From Augochlora pura (Eukaryota > Arthropoda > Insecta > Hymenoptera > Halictidae): 64,000 bases of DNA. The DNA is taken from assembly GCF_028453695.1 (NCBI RefSeq), contig NC_135772.1:15748001-15812000 (forward strand). Direction: 5' to 3'. A program made the translations under genes and the position numbers. The notes beneath the pieces were generated by a model that did not search any database, was not told where the DNA came from, and was given only the letters and a program-made list of their open reading frames with translations. Positions 12,780 through 24,300 of the stretch are shown piece after piece; position 1 is the stretch's first letter; the number at the start of each line of letters is the position of its first letter.

Positions 12780-13990
12780 ACATTACTTTTTAAAAATCAC
12801 GGTGTATACCGGAAGCGCCGCGATACGATTAAAAAACCCGTGAAGAAACTGTAATTTCGTCGAGCAGAATAATTTCCGACGGCACTCCGCGCGCAGCAAG
12901 AGGGTGTACAGTTTAAACTGTCGCATTGTGATCGCGACAATTGACGGTTTAATATCGCCCAGAAATAAAGAGGGCCTCGAGTATCGGAACCCTCCGCCGC
13001 TCGTCGCTCGGTTCTCGGTTCTCACGAGAACCGGCCGCGCGCGCGCGTCCTTGCATTATGCACCAGGCATAAGGACCACATTACGGGACATCCATTCCCC
13101 GAGTCCGACACTCGTCGCGACCGCTGCGACGAATTATCCGGCTAAATTCTATCACCGGGTATCCCTGCGGAGATTATTTTCCAACGGAATATCGAGGATC
13201 GCTTTTACCGCGGGGGCCCTTGCTCTTGTTCGCCTCTCCTCCACCTCCTCCTCCTCCTCCTCCTCCTACTCCTCCTCTTTCTCTCTGTCTCGACGGCGGT
13301 CGTCGTCGTCGTAGTTGCTCATTCTACGGTTGGTCGCGCCGCGACGCCCCCGCGCATCCTCGCGCAACGCGCGCTCCCGCCCGGAGACCGGCAAGAAGTT
13401 TTTTAGAATCCCGCCGGGAAATTAAAAGTCCGACGACTCACAGAGCCGATGACAACCCAGCCACCCCTTCTTCCGTCCACCCTCTCGCCGCCACCTGCGC
13501 CGCCGCCGCCTCCGCTGCCTCCTCCATCATCAGAGCCCGCCCGTCCTTCGTTAATGTAAAGCTAAGCTACTGGAATATTTCATTAACAATGGGAGTTGCA
13601 CGGGATCGAAGTAGGACGCCGATAGAATCGAGACCCGGTTATCGGCTTCCCCCAGTTCTTTGACGGCCGACAGGCTAAATAGGCCCGGATAATTATTTGC
13701 TGCTGCCGATCAATTATTTACGACCACCGAAACTCCGGACTACGAAGTATCGGTTGCTCTTCAGCCCGGTGTAATTGATAAGTTCGGCCAACCCGTTTCT
13801 GTTTCTTCTTTCTTCTTCTTCTTCTTTTTTCTTGCCGCCGTGTTTCGCCCGTTTGCTGGATCTTCGCCGGTTACTTTTCAACCCTATTCACACCTCGCGG
13901 GATTTCTATGGGTCGCGGTCCTGGCCGGGGGACAATGCGAGGGTAACGACGCGGAGTTTGTTCGCTGGTAATTAATTGGGAAGTTATTCG
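12780..13990. other. CpG-rich non-coding block
   Basis: A GC-rich block with CTC/CCT and GTC repeats. It ends in sequence with several TAATTA-type homeodomain core sites (about 13560-13720). It has the look of regulatory DNA; no gene structure is visible. Confidence 0.4.
13239..13280. repeat. (CCT)n microsatellite
   Basis: CCT repeats with single CCA and ACT variants. Confidence 0.8.
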
Positions 13991-13999
13991 GCGTAAAGG

Positions 14000-16560
14000 T
14001 GTGCCCATTGAGAAACCGGGCCTGAGGTTTTTCGGATTAAATTACTTTCTTCGGTTGGGAAACACCTATGAAATCGATAGCGCTCGGACTTTATTTTTAG
14101 CGCTGGAACAACGGAGCAATCAAAGCGACCGTGATTTCGTGCAGCCTTTTAAAAATAACAACGTGTTACGGTGTTACGTTGGCTTTGTTAGTAGGTGCGA
14201 AATTTCTTTGTTGTTTTAATTATAAATTGATTGCTACGCTGGTATTCGGTTGTGTCGCGATTTTGCGTTGCGATTTTGCGTCGCCATTTTTCGTTTCGAT
14301 TTTGGATCTACGCGAGATATTTGACGAATCGTAATAGAATTCATCGCGAACGTAATCTATTTATGATCTGCGATCGGATGATCTCTGTCCAACTTTTCTA
14401 CTCACCACTTACCCTGGTCAAATTTCTAAACAATTCTGATCGACTAACACACGCGTTGGATATTTCTAACCTAAAATGTTCGCTCTTCTACAATTCGTCT
14501 AAAATGCAATGGATGAGTCTAATTCCATTTCATTCGCGTCTGTTTATAGTAACGTTTTGCAACTATAAAAGCGAAAACCTTGATCGCGATATTATATCAA
14601 TGAAAATCAGTTATTTTTCAAAGCGTCGCATCTTTTTGTCCCCGACTGTATAATAACTACGTTCCATGGGTCTTGCAGCGAAGCCATAGTAGCAATGAAA
14701 ATGAATCATAAAAGCATTTTAATTCACAGCTACGCTGCGGGGTTTAAAAAGCAGTCTCATAAAATTTATTTAGAAGATTACACAACACAGAGAATCGCTA
14801 AAAGTTAATTATTCTTTTCACGGCGCTGCAAAGTACGACAGTTAGGTGATGCGCGTTTTTTTAAGTATTAACTTTATGCACCGCGCATGTCACTTTAAAC
14901 AGTAATTCAAACTGTAAAGTAGTCTAAAAACGCGTAGCATAAAAGGACGAAGTATAACCGAAGTATAACACAGAGTGCAGACATAAAAATCCTGAGTAAC
15001 CAAATAAACGACATTTTTGTCGTAAATGTATAGTTTTTACGAGGAATTAAACTATTATATATAGGTAATTAAACAATTGTACATACGTAATTAAAATTTT
15101 ATTTTTTGTAACAACAGTTTGAGAATAAATAAAAAATAAGCTGAACTTGTATTACACTTTAAAATATCATAAACACACAAAGCGATATTTAGGCCATATT
15201 TAATAAATGAAATAAATATTTGTCTTATTCCAATCTCCACGAAATAATCTCCGCTAATTCCTATAAAGACAAATACCTTAAAAACTGTATAAAACAACGC
15301 TTTCATTAGCAAAAACGACAATTTCATCTCACAGTTGAAACTCTCGATAAATCTGCAAAGTTCGGTTACTTCACTTTACTTTTATCTCGCGCAAGGTTGT
15401 TTCAAAGAACGGCCCCGGCAGGATCGATAGAATTCCTAAATTATTTAACGCCACCATTCGCCACTTTAATCGGGGAAAGAACAGAAAAAAAAAATAACAT
15501 CGCATCGATCTTAATTCGGGAATTAGAAGGGATAGTGTATCCGTAGTTCTACTGGTTTCACGGTAGAACCGCCGGAGAGGTAGTTTTCCACGTGAACTTT
15601 CCGTGGAATGGAAGATCTTGTTACAAGAAACTCGCCGTGAACCCGGCGCGATACCGATCCTCGTTTTTGTTTCGACCACCGCGATCCGATTTAACACGTT
15701 CGCTACATGTTTGCGACCGCCGCTGTCTCGCATTTTTGCGTAAAAAGAGTCGAAATTAACCTAGCGGTGGTAACAGAATCTTATTTTAACCCGTGACTGT
15801 AGACTGGCGAAGAATTCGAGCTACGAAGACTCGAATAGAACTCGAACGTGGTTTTGTAATTGAAAATCGGCGAGGATTGAAATAAAAATAACGTTATCGA
15901 TTATTTATATTAGTAACACGAAATGCTAAATCGCTACAAAAAGATTGCTGCAAAAATTAAATTACCAAATAAATAAATATTGAAATGGTAAAACAGCATT
16001 TTGCTTTTCATGCTCTTATTCGCGAAAAAATGAAAATCAAAATATATAGTATAAGCATTAAATAAATAAAGTGTGATGAATTCCGCGATTCACGAATTAT
16101 GAATGAAGAGTCCTAAAATATTGTTCTAGTAAATTTTTAACCCCAAACTGGTACAATGATTTACACAAGAATAACTGGTATACCGAAAAAACGAAAGGCC
16201 AATTTTAAATAATAAATATTTCAATCATAGGTCGCGTATAAAATAACAAAAGCACAGCTAATTAAACTTCCACTATAAAATTAAATATAAACCCAAAGTC
16301 TAAATAAAAAAAATGACTGGCGCAATGAAACTCCATCTATTTAAATAAATAAAAACGAGTCCAACGCAAAGTGGAACTACCAAAATTCGTTCAATTAATA
16401 AAATCCATGAAATCGTCGATAGCCCGAAACAAATATGTATACCAGCATCATTTCGAAAATAAACAGTTCACTGGTGAACTTCCCAATCCGCGAAAGGATT
16501 GAATCGCTCGGATCGTTCATCCGTCGTCTAGGAACACCATCGAAAACAATTCCCCATTAA
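14000..16560. other. AT-rich non-coding region
   Basis: No gene, RNA gene or mobile element recognised. Confidence 0.45.
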
Positions 16561-17079
16561 GAGCCGGAAGAGAGATTGTCCTTAAAACCTGTCCCATTCG
16601 TTTTTGACCACCCAGCCGGAAGATTTCCACTTACTGGGCCGCGGATCCTCTAAGTCCGGTGGTCAGTCGAATCTTCAACGGTTCGCGAAAATTGTCGTAG
16701 CCGCGATGAAAAGGAAACGACGACGGACGGCCGCGCGGCGACCTCCGCCGTGGAAAACTGTGAAAATTCCGCGAAGGCGGGGGGAGGGTGTCGCCGAGGC
16801 GGGCCGAAGGAGCGAGGAGCCGAGGAGGGAACGGAACGCGAGAAGAAGAAGGAGGAAGAGAGAGAGGAAGTGAGAGGGAGGCGGGAACCTGGGAAAAAGA
16901 TAGAAAGAGGAACGTAGAAACGAGAACGACAGTGGTCCGCGGTTACCACGAACTACACAATAGTTGGCCGTCTCACAATGGAGCGACTCCGGGCTGCGGG
17001 CGAGCAGACGGAATGAGTTTTTCTCCGTTTGGTGCCGAGAAGACTATTTTAGTTCCCATTCTTTCGCCTCACGACACGC

Positions 17080-17081
<2 letters not shown>

Positions 17082-17122
<41 letters not shown>

Positions 17123-17152
17123 TCTCTCCTCTCTCTCTCTTTCTTTCTCTCT
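17082..17152. repeat. (TC)n microsatellite
   Basis: About 70 bp of TC repeats with a few interruptions. Confidence 0.9.
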
Positions 17153-17318
17153 GTTTCAGCCGGCCCCCTTTTCGCGCGGCTCTTTCTTCGTCTCGGGGCG
17201 TCTCATTGAGGGCTTCGCGTTGCGCCGCGTGCTGCCTCCATAAAATTATTATTTTACGAAGCTTCGGGAAGGCGGGGCCCCCGGCCGAAACTCATTTTCG
17301 ACGAGACGCGCGCGTGAA

Positions 17319-17341
17319 ACTGAAATTAATTTGTTTTCAGT
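17319..17341. promoter_or_regulatory. 23-bp quasi-palindromic motif, copy 1
   Basis: Begins ACTGAAATTAATTTG and ends TTTCAGT, so the outer 7 bases on each side are inverted repeats around a TTAATTT core. An exact 23-base copy occurs at 18526-18548 with unrelated flanks. Likely a protein-binding site or part of a conserved non-coding element; function unknown. Confidence 0.45.
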
Positions 17342-17667
17342 CTCCACGGCGGGCGTCGCGCCCGCTGCCGTGGCGAATTTGAAGAATTTCGGGAACGTGA
17401 AATTCTGCCGGGGACAAGGCGCGATAGAGACGGCCGATGGGTGCACACGCCTAGCGAGCGCTGCTGCGACGCTACGCTTCCCTGGCTGACGGCTTCGCTT
17501 TTGCTCCTCCGCGATGCTTAGGGTATGTTAAGCATCGGGATTACGGGGTCGACGAACTTTTCCCTTGGACATTGCCGATGCTCTTCCTGGTACGTTCGAT
17601 GCTGTTACATATCGCGTGAAAATAGCCGGAATTTCGAAAATCTTGCGAAAATCTTTGGAACGATTTT

Positions 17668-17860
17668 TTAACCCTTTGCACTCGAGTGATGACTCTGGAG
17701 CACCACTAAAATTGTTACAGTGCATTTCAAAATAATTTTTACATTATGAAAAGCTAGGATTAAAAAATTATTAAAAGCACAACTGTTGTTGCATGAGTTA
17801 CTAAATTCAATTTCATATGCATAAAATACATTTTGTCATATAAAATGAAAATGCTATATT
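17668..17860. mobile_element. piggyBac-like MITE, right end missing
   Basis: Starts with TTAA followed by the terminal repeat CCCTTTGCACTCGAG. Its interior matches the complete copy at 63445-63680 (shared words include CAAAATAATTTTTACA, TTGCATGAGTTAC, ATGCATAAA and TTTTGTCATATAAA). The right inverted repeat is absent. Confidence 0.75.
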
Positions 17861-19913
17861 TAATGCTTTTCTTTTCAGAAGACAATACATCAATTAGATT
17901 CGATAATTATAAGATTTATAAGACAATTTTATTAAAGAAAATTCTATATTTTCCAAGATATTACAAAATTGTTTGCAAAGAAAGTGCGAGTTATTAATTG
18001 TACGAAGATTAACCTGTTGCAACTTCGCGAAATGATCAGATAACAATCTACCTGGGCTCATCCCAAAGGATAAAGTTTCTACTTTCACTTCCTTCCATTG
18101 TTCTCTCCTCGAGGATCTACTTTCATTACTTAGTGGACGAAACAAAGGTGATTCTTTTTCTACAAATTTGAAAGCCTCAAAAGTCCCTATAAAATTTATC
18201 TTTATATTATTTTCGTTTATTTTATTGGAGGTTGAATGAAAAATATAGATAATCTCAGACCATGCCAAACGTATCCATAGACTATAAAAAAGGGTACAAC
18301 AATTCTCCGACTTCGTTTATCATGGTTTTTTATATAGAAACTTTAAGAAGAAAACCGTCATTCGTCTCCAGCGTTTGATAAATACGTGTGTGGCGGTTTC
18401 ACTGTTTAATTACCATCTGATCAAGTTAGTGTAATTATTTCCGAGAAAGCCGAGGGGGCGTGGCTGCGGGATTTCACATAATCCTCAGGTATGAAAGGGT
18501 TCTCCCCCGGCATGGCCGGTGAGAGACTGAAATTAATTTGTTTTCAGTTAATTTCGACTCTAGACGGACCACCTTGATTGCGTCGTAGATTGTTTAGCCT
18601 GACGCGTTTCCATTCAGTCTGCTCCGCCCAAATCAGCGTCCCAACGGTACGTTTATTAATTATGGTACCGCTAATTGATACAATTTTACCTCGATTGATA
18701 AGTGTTCTTTATTGCAATCCACCTTTGTTCCTGATGACGTAATGCCGTGATAAATTGCGTTCCTTCCTGTACATGCGATATCCCACTGTAATTCCTCAAT
18801 TTGTAATTTCAAGTATTAAAAAATGTACGATGTTGTAGTTCAACTTTCTGATATACTTTTAAAATAATTTAAAATATAGAAAAATTGTTAAAGAGCCACT
18901 GTTTTTTTAGATTAATGCGTTTGAGTGTAGCTCTGGAATTCCTGAAAATTCAATGCAGGATTAATTATTATATAGTAGTTATAAAAATTGAAGGACCAAT
19001 AAATTAAAATTGGAGAATTCTCAATTATTAAATTATTGTAGAAAAATCGTCGAATTTTCTGCTTTTATTTTATAGAGTTAATTGAAATTGAAAAATTGAG
19101 TTTAAGGTCGTGAAAGTAGAGACTTAACCTCAAAATGACACTAAACGGAATACTTATCCAATTGCTTAAAAATGCGGATGCAAGAATTTAATAATCGTCA
19201 ATATTCCAATGATAATTCAGGGATGCTTTAATTTCGTCGGAACGGTGCATTTAGAGGCATATTTAACTCCGGCGACTATCTAGCGCAAGTCGCCGCGAAA
19301 ATACGAGAACCGGTAAATATTTTCGCCATGGATAAATGTTTTTTCGAAAAACCGACGCCTGTGCGTTTCCGCCGCGCTCCGGCGATACAGGGCCGCGTAC
19401 AAGGCAGCGAAATCAGATAAAGCGATCGAAATTTTACTCGACATTTCAATATATATATATATAAACGTAATATATTTTTCGCTGGCTCGTATAGACGGAA
19501 TTCCGAAAATTGTGAACATTCGTTTCTGCGCCGCGACATATCTGCTTAATCACGAGTTTTCAAGATTTATCGGCCCCCGATCCGTTTCACCATCCGAAAT
19601 TATTTTCCGATTGATTATCGATGTCAGGCACTTTCCCGCGATTTTTTTTTGCGCTCGGTGTCGGCGTCGGCGCAGACAGTTTCACGATCGTTACCGCGCG
19701 ATCCCTATCTGAATGTTCTCGTATAATTCATAGAAAAACCGGCGAGCCCGGCGTCGAGCAGCTTCGTTATGGTTGTTTTTCAACAATGCCACGATCGATC
19801 AAAGAAATGTACGCGGATCGCCATGTATCTTTCGAATAATGTTTGCTTTAAATATTAAATAAATCTTTTATTATTTACGCAAAGAACGTGTAATGTACTT
19901 CTTAGTTTAACGC
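17861..19913. other. non-coding region
   Basis: Mostly AT-rich. A CpG-richer part at about 18360-18700 carries the second copy of the quasi-palindromic motif. No gene recognised. Confidence 0.45.
18526..18548. promoter_or_regulatory. 23-bp quasi-palindromic motif, copy 2
   Basis: Identical over 23 bases to 17319-17341, in the same orientation and 1.2 kb away, with unrelated flanks on both sides. Confidence 0.45.
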
Positions 19914-20153
19914 TTAACCCTTTGCACTCGAAGTCATTTGACCTCTTAATTCCAAGCCCTGTACTAGACTATACTAAAATGCTCTGCGTAAATTTTGCAA
20001 TTGTTTGACAAGAAAAATAAAGAGCTCACGTTTTTTAACTTTTTCGTCAGTACCTAGAGCGAAAGTTTGAAAAATGTGTTTCACAGATCTCGGTAACCTT
20101 TCTGAACTCTGAAAGGAAAAATGGTCAAAGAATATTTCAATAAATGGCAAACC
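19914..20153. mobile_element. piggyBac-like MITE, left end only
   Basis: TTAA plus CCCTTTGCACTCGAAG, the terminal repeat of the dispersed family. No matching right end occurs before the next complete copy starts at 20154, so this copy is truncated. Confidence 0.55.
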
Positions 20154-20402
20154 TTAACCCTTTGCACTACAATAACGATTCAGGCTCGTGATAAATATTC
20201 CATGCAAGATTTACTAAATCTGAGTATTATAAATTTCTTCAACATCTAAACAAAATTGAATTGTTCTATTATTAAAGTCTAGAAACGAAATTAAATAGAC
20301 AATACAATAAACAAAAATTATCTACTTCTATTCAAGAAAATATTAAGAACAAACAAGTTCCAATCAACGCAGCATGAAAAGCGTCGTAGTACAAAGGGTT
20401 AA
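20154..20402. mobile_element. piggyBac-like MITE, complete
   Basis: TTAA flanks both ends. Left end CCCTTTGCACTAC and right end GTACAAAGGG are inverted repeats. About 241 bp internal with no coding capacity. TTAA target duplication and CCC...GGG ends are the hallmark of the piggyBac superfamily, so it was probably mobilised by a transposase encoded elsewhere. Confidence 0.75.
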
Positions 20403-20449
20403 TAGCGGAATGGATTGAACAAAGGTCGACGGTATTTTGTACAACACGT

Positions 20450-20455
20450 TTTATT
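20450..20455 (-). terminator. possible poly(A) signal of the H2B-like gene
   Basis: AATAAA on the minus strand, 177 nt beyond the stop codon of the H2B-like frame. If used, the mRNA would be polyadenylated, unlike replication-dependent histone mRNAs. Confidence 0.35.
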
Positions 20456-20568
20456 CGTCACAAAGACGGACAATTGTTCATAGCAGGTTTACCTCAAGAA
20501 ACGTAGGTTACGATATATTGTTATTATTTTACGATTTCCGTCCCCGTGGCAGCGCGCTGAGGTGCCGC

Positions 20569-20585
20569 GGCTTTCTGAAACAGCC
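20569..20585 (-). terminator. degenerate histone-type 3' stem-loop
   Basis: Minus-strand sequence GGCTGTTTCAGAAAGCC, 46 nt after the stop of the H2B-like frame and preceded by an A-rich flank (AAACAAAACA). Replication-dependent histone mRNAs end in a 16-nt hairpin such as GGCTCTTTTCAGAGCC bound by SLBP. Here GGCT/AGCC pairs, a G-A mismatch follows, then two weak pairs. It is one base longer than the consensus and no clear purine-rich HDE follows. Probably a decayed version, or coincidence. Confidence 0.3.
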
Positions 20586-20631
20586 TGTTTTGTTTATCGA
20601 CAAGGGGTGTGTCCGAAACGGACGCGGGATT

Positions 20632-20997
20632 TTAGTGACTGTCATTCTCCGTTCGACTAACCTTAGACGAGGACCCGTCGCCGTCACGGTGATCATTCTG
20701 CTCCTCGGTGCCGCCCCAGGCGCTGATGTGATTGTTGTAGGCCGACACAGTGCTCAAACGCAGACAGAGATTCCGCAGCGACCGTTCCATCTCTTCGGAG
20801 GTCACGCTACTCTTGCCAGCGATCACCGCCAAATTTCTTGCGTCGACCACAGTTTCCTCGAGGATGTCCGCCACCACTGACGACAGAATCGCCTCCGCCT
20901 TTTTTGATATGATGTACGAATGATCTATAACGGCGAGGAGCACGCTTCTTTTAACAGAGGGGCGGTCGTAAGGCGATGTCGAGTCACGTTTGACCAT
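20632..20997 (-). CDS. divergent H2B-like histone-fold protein
   Basis: Intact 121-residue frame. The ATG has an in-frame TAA 9 nt upstream, so this start is secure if the gene is unspliced. Residues about 16-80 align by eye with the histone H2B fold. Helix 1 (about 16-27) is followed by IIS-KKA at 29-34, matching the H2B loop and helix 2 start (GIS-SKA). Then come V-DI-E at 42-47, A-LA at 53-57, the loop/helix 3 segment KSSVTSEEMERSLRNL at 62-77 (H2B: RSTITSREIQTAVRLL), and a helix-C-like stretch to about 95. Canonical H2B has about 35 lysine-rich residues before helix 1; here there are about 15, and the C-terminus is extended, acidic and Ser-rich. Codons are GC-rich at position 3 against AT-rich surroundings. 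AAG|GTTAGT near the C-terminus (after 20662) could be a splice donor, giving a different tail. Expected role is nucleosomal or centromere/sperm-type histone variant; this is inference. Confidence 0.6.
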   Translation of the reverse strand: MVKRDSTSPYDRPSVKRSVLLAVIDHSYIISKKAEAILSSVVADILEETVVDARNLAVIAGKSSVTSEEMERSLRNLCLRLSTVSAYNNHISAWGGTEEQNDHRDGDGSSSKVSRTENDSH

Positions 20998-21064
20998 GAC
21001 AAATTAGTGTACGTCAGACACCCCAGGGTGACCCAAAAATGTCTTACAATACGGAAGTGAGGGG

Positions 21065-21348
21065 TTCCTGAGGTCATTTGCTATAACTTTTTCCTTTACC
21101 GAAATTTTTTTCAAGGCGTCGTTTACGAGTTATTAACGAAAAACATTGACCAATGAGGGGCGAGCTCGACTGGCGCTAGGCGCTCGGCCTAGTCAGCGGA
21201 ACTGGGCTTCGTCCACTCGTAGGCTCAGCCGCCTTTGCTCCGGTCGAGCTCGCCTCTTATTGGTCGGTGTTTTTCAGTAATAACTCGGTAACGACGCCTT
21301 GGAGAAAATTTTTGTAAAGGAAAAAGTTATTTGAAATGACATCAGGAA
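21065..21348. repeat. 284-bp foldback element (long inverted repeat)
   Basis: Arms 21065-21170 and 21243-21348 (106 bp each) are imperfect reverse complements: TTCCTGAGGTCATTTG pairs with the end CAAATGACATCAGGAA region, and CGAGCTCGAC pairs with GTCGAGCTCG. The spacer is about 72 bp and GC-rich. Both arms contain a CCAAT box (GACCAATGAG and its complement). It lies 68 bp upstream of the H2B-like ATG, so it is either a foldback/MITE insertion or part of that promoter. No coding capacity. Confidence 0.75.
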
Positions 21349-24300
21349 TTTCGATTGTGAATGACTTTTGGCACAGCTTGTACAGTATATAATATAGACT
21401 ATAGATTCTATAGCATATACACCGTTTATTCAGATTTTTAAATGCCAAATAATTTATTATTACAGTCGACAGATTAGCCAAAAAATTTCATTTTAAATTT
21501 CTAAATAAAGCTTGAATTATGGTGTACACATAAAAAAAATAAACGATTTTTTATAAGCGTGCCATACATGAAAATTCGACACAACATTTGACGATCTCTT
21601 CTGTTCTCTTTGCGCAGTTTGTTCACGTTCAGGGAATACCTTTCTCTCGCGCAACGAAATACTTATAAAACAACGAGGTAACCTTAGACTACGTCACCCC
21701 GGCAGGTGTGGGCAAATTGCATAATCTCTGCATGTTTAAATAATGCAATTGAAACGACTTTGAGACTTGCTAATTTCATTTACAGGCTTCATTCAAGTAA
21801 TACTGCCTTTGTGCAAGCAGGTACTGCAGATACCGGCGCCGCGGCACCGTACTGCGCGCCAATTAACAGCTTAGTATTCTGTTATTAATTGCTGACGGAC
21901 TTCGGTGCATATAAAACGTTTTCACGGAACTGGAATCGGCGCCGCCAATATTCCACATTCAACATTGTCCTATCATCAATCGTCCCATTATTAATCGTAT
22001 TAAAGAGGAGAAATCACGATATGGTACATGTACAATAAACGACAAAAACAATTTTACTAAAGATGTTACAATCTTTTGATTAGGTTACGAATTTTATTCT
22101 ATTTTATTTCATTAACGATGGAAACAATTTGCTGCATTTTTGAAAAGAAAAATTCCAAGAAAAATTTTAAATTACAGACAATATTTATTTTGCGTAAAGT
22201 CTCGCAATTTATTCCTCATTAATCACAATGAACAAACTCTGAATGTTATGTACTTGTTTAATTATTGATTAAAAGAAAAATGAAACTCTATTAGTATTAA
22301 CAAAAAGAGTGTATCTCTATTTCATTACTTTTCCTAGAAATTAGGTAAGAATAATATTATTTTTATAAAGATTTCCAACCTCGTTATGAATAATTAAAAT
22401 ACTTGTCGCAAACTCAGCAAAATGGTTTATTTTATTCGCAATTTTCTAATCCTGGAAGCTATGCATTATTGATAGGAGATTTAATTGTTCCCCGTTGCTA
22501 GCTCAACATTTGTTGGTTCCGCAAACGAATAAGTGTGCCAGACGATTAACTTCTTCGCCGGTGCTTAACGGAGCATATAAAACCGCCCGACGGAGCAGTT
22601 AAATGTTTCTAGCTCTAACATGATCGTGCCCGCAAAATCTAGATGATGTGTGTACTCAACTTTCGGGGTTGTGTACATATGTACTCGCAAGAGCATACTC
22701 TAGAAGTGAGAAGTGTTCTTACGGGCTCACGAGTTCGTATTGGGGATAGTCAGCTCTCTCTCTCTTCTTCTCTCTCTCTTTCTTTCTTTCGTGAATAACT
22801 TGCAGCATTTTTGTGAAATAGGAAATGATATTCGCATACGAATATAAAATTGGAAGCGTGCATTCACTTCAATAATACTTGAGTTTCTATACACTGGCAA
22901 GAGCAGATTAAAATTCAGCTCTTTCGCAATAATTTAAAAATTGTACAATAATTTATAAGCTAGTAAGAGTAAAATTGAATAGATTGTACAATTGTAAAAA
23001 AATTTTACTATAGTCTCTGCAGTAGAAAGAGTGAAGAAAATTGAATATAAATTGTACGACAATTAAAAAGATGTATCACAATTTACTAGAAACACTCAAG
23101 AAAGTTCTATAAAAATTATGTAATAATTTACATACTGGTAAAAGCCAAATTTAATAAAGATTGTACAATTATATAAAAATCGTACGATAATCTCTGCAGT
23201 GGAAAGAGTGAACAAAATTGAATAAAAATTGAACGACAATTAAAAAGGTGTATAACAATTTACGCACCAGAATAAGTCAACAAAATTTCATAAAAATTGT
23301 GCAATAATTTCAAGCCTTGCACCTCGAGCCTATCTAATTATATCTACCAAATGATTAAAGCGAAAAACTCTAAAAACACGAACCAAGAGGAGAAATAAAT
23401 AGCGACGCGAGGCAAGTTCTACATTTTCTTGAGGTTAAAAGCCTTTCGGCAATCTTTAATCCTAAGTGTGATGATAATTTATCACCGGCGGGGTCTACGT
23501 GGAAAAGTGTCGCGTACACATAGGTGTGGCCGCCTTCTTAAAGGCGTGGGTGTATTTCATTTCGTAAAGTACGGAACCACTTTGTCCTGCCACCCTTCCA
23601 ACGGCGTCTACGCCCTACCACTTCCTTCTACCGTGATTTTTAGCGTCGCGCAATTCTTTGTCTGCCCTTGGAACAACCTCGTTGCACATTTCTCATCCCT
23701 CCCCCCTCCCCGGTGGAACTGCGCGACTCATTTTTAAGAGCAGGAATTTGATGACCGCCCGCCCTCGAAAAAAAAAAATGTCCAGGAACATGTTTTTAAG
23801 AGGCATGCATCTGCGGACACTCATCAAACAGCTCGCGGGGAAATGGAATAAATTAAGAAAATGGGAAGAAAGCTGAACCGCCTTTTTTTTAGAAGAATAT
23901 TCTCAGACCGACAGAAGCTACGCTTTCGACAATCGCGCGAAACGCGTTAATAACGAGATTTCATTAATTGTAAATATACTCGTCGTATTAGTTGTTAACT
24001 TTGTGTCAAGCAAATTGTAATTTTTATGTAACAAATTTATCTATGCCAACAATATTTGAGCTATTTTGAAGTTTTCAGTCAAGCCATTAGTTTTACATAA
24101 ATTCTGCTTCAATTATATACAAAAGCATTTTAATAAATTATAATGAATACAATAAAATATGCAGAGCGGCCTGCGCCGAAATTTAGAACGTTCCAAAAGT
24201 GTCAAGAATCGTAGCTAATTAGCAGACTGCAGATTTGATGCATTTTTAATTAAACAAACCAGGTCGTAAACAAAATTGTAAAAACACGAGAAGAATATTT

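Larger units (their letters stand above)
16561..17480. other. CpG-rich non-coding block
   Basis: GC-rich with a purine-rich 5' half and a CT microsatellite in the middle. A 90-codon plus-strand frame at 16604-16873 becomes a low-complexity Arg/Lys run and is not credible as a protein. Confidence 0.4.

Noticed and set aside
16788..17243. 151-codon plus-strand frame
   Set aside because: Crosses a CT microsatellite (SLSLSL repeat) in a CpG-rich block; not a credible protein.
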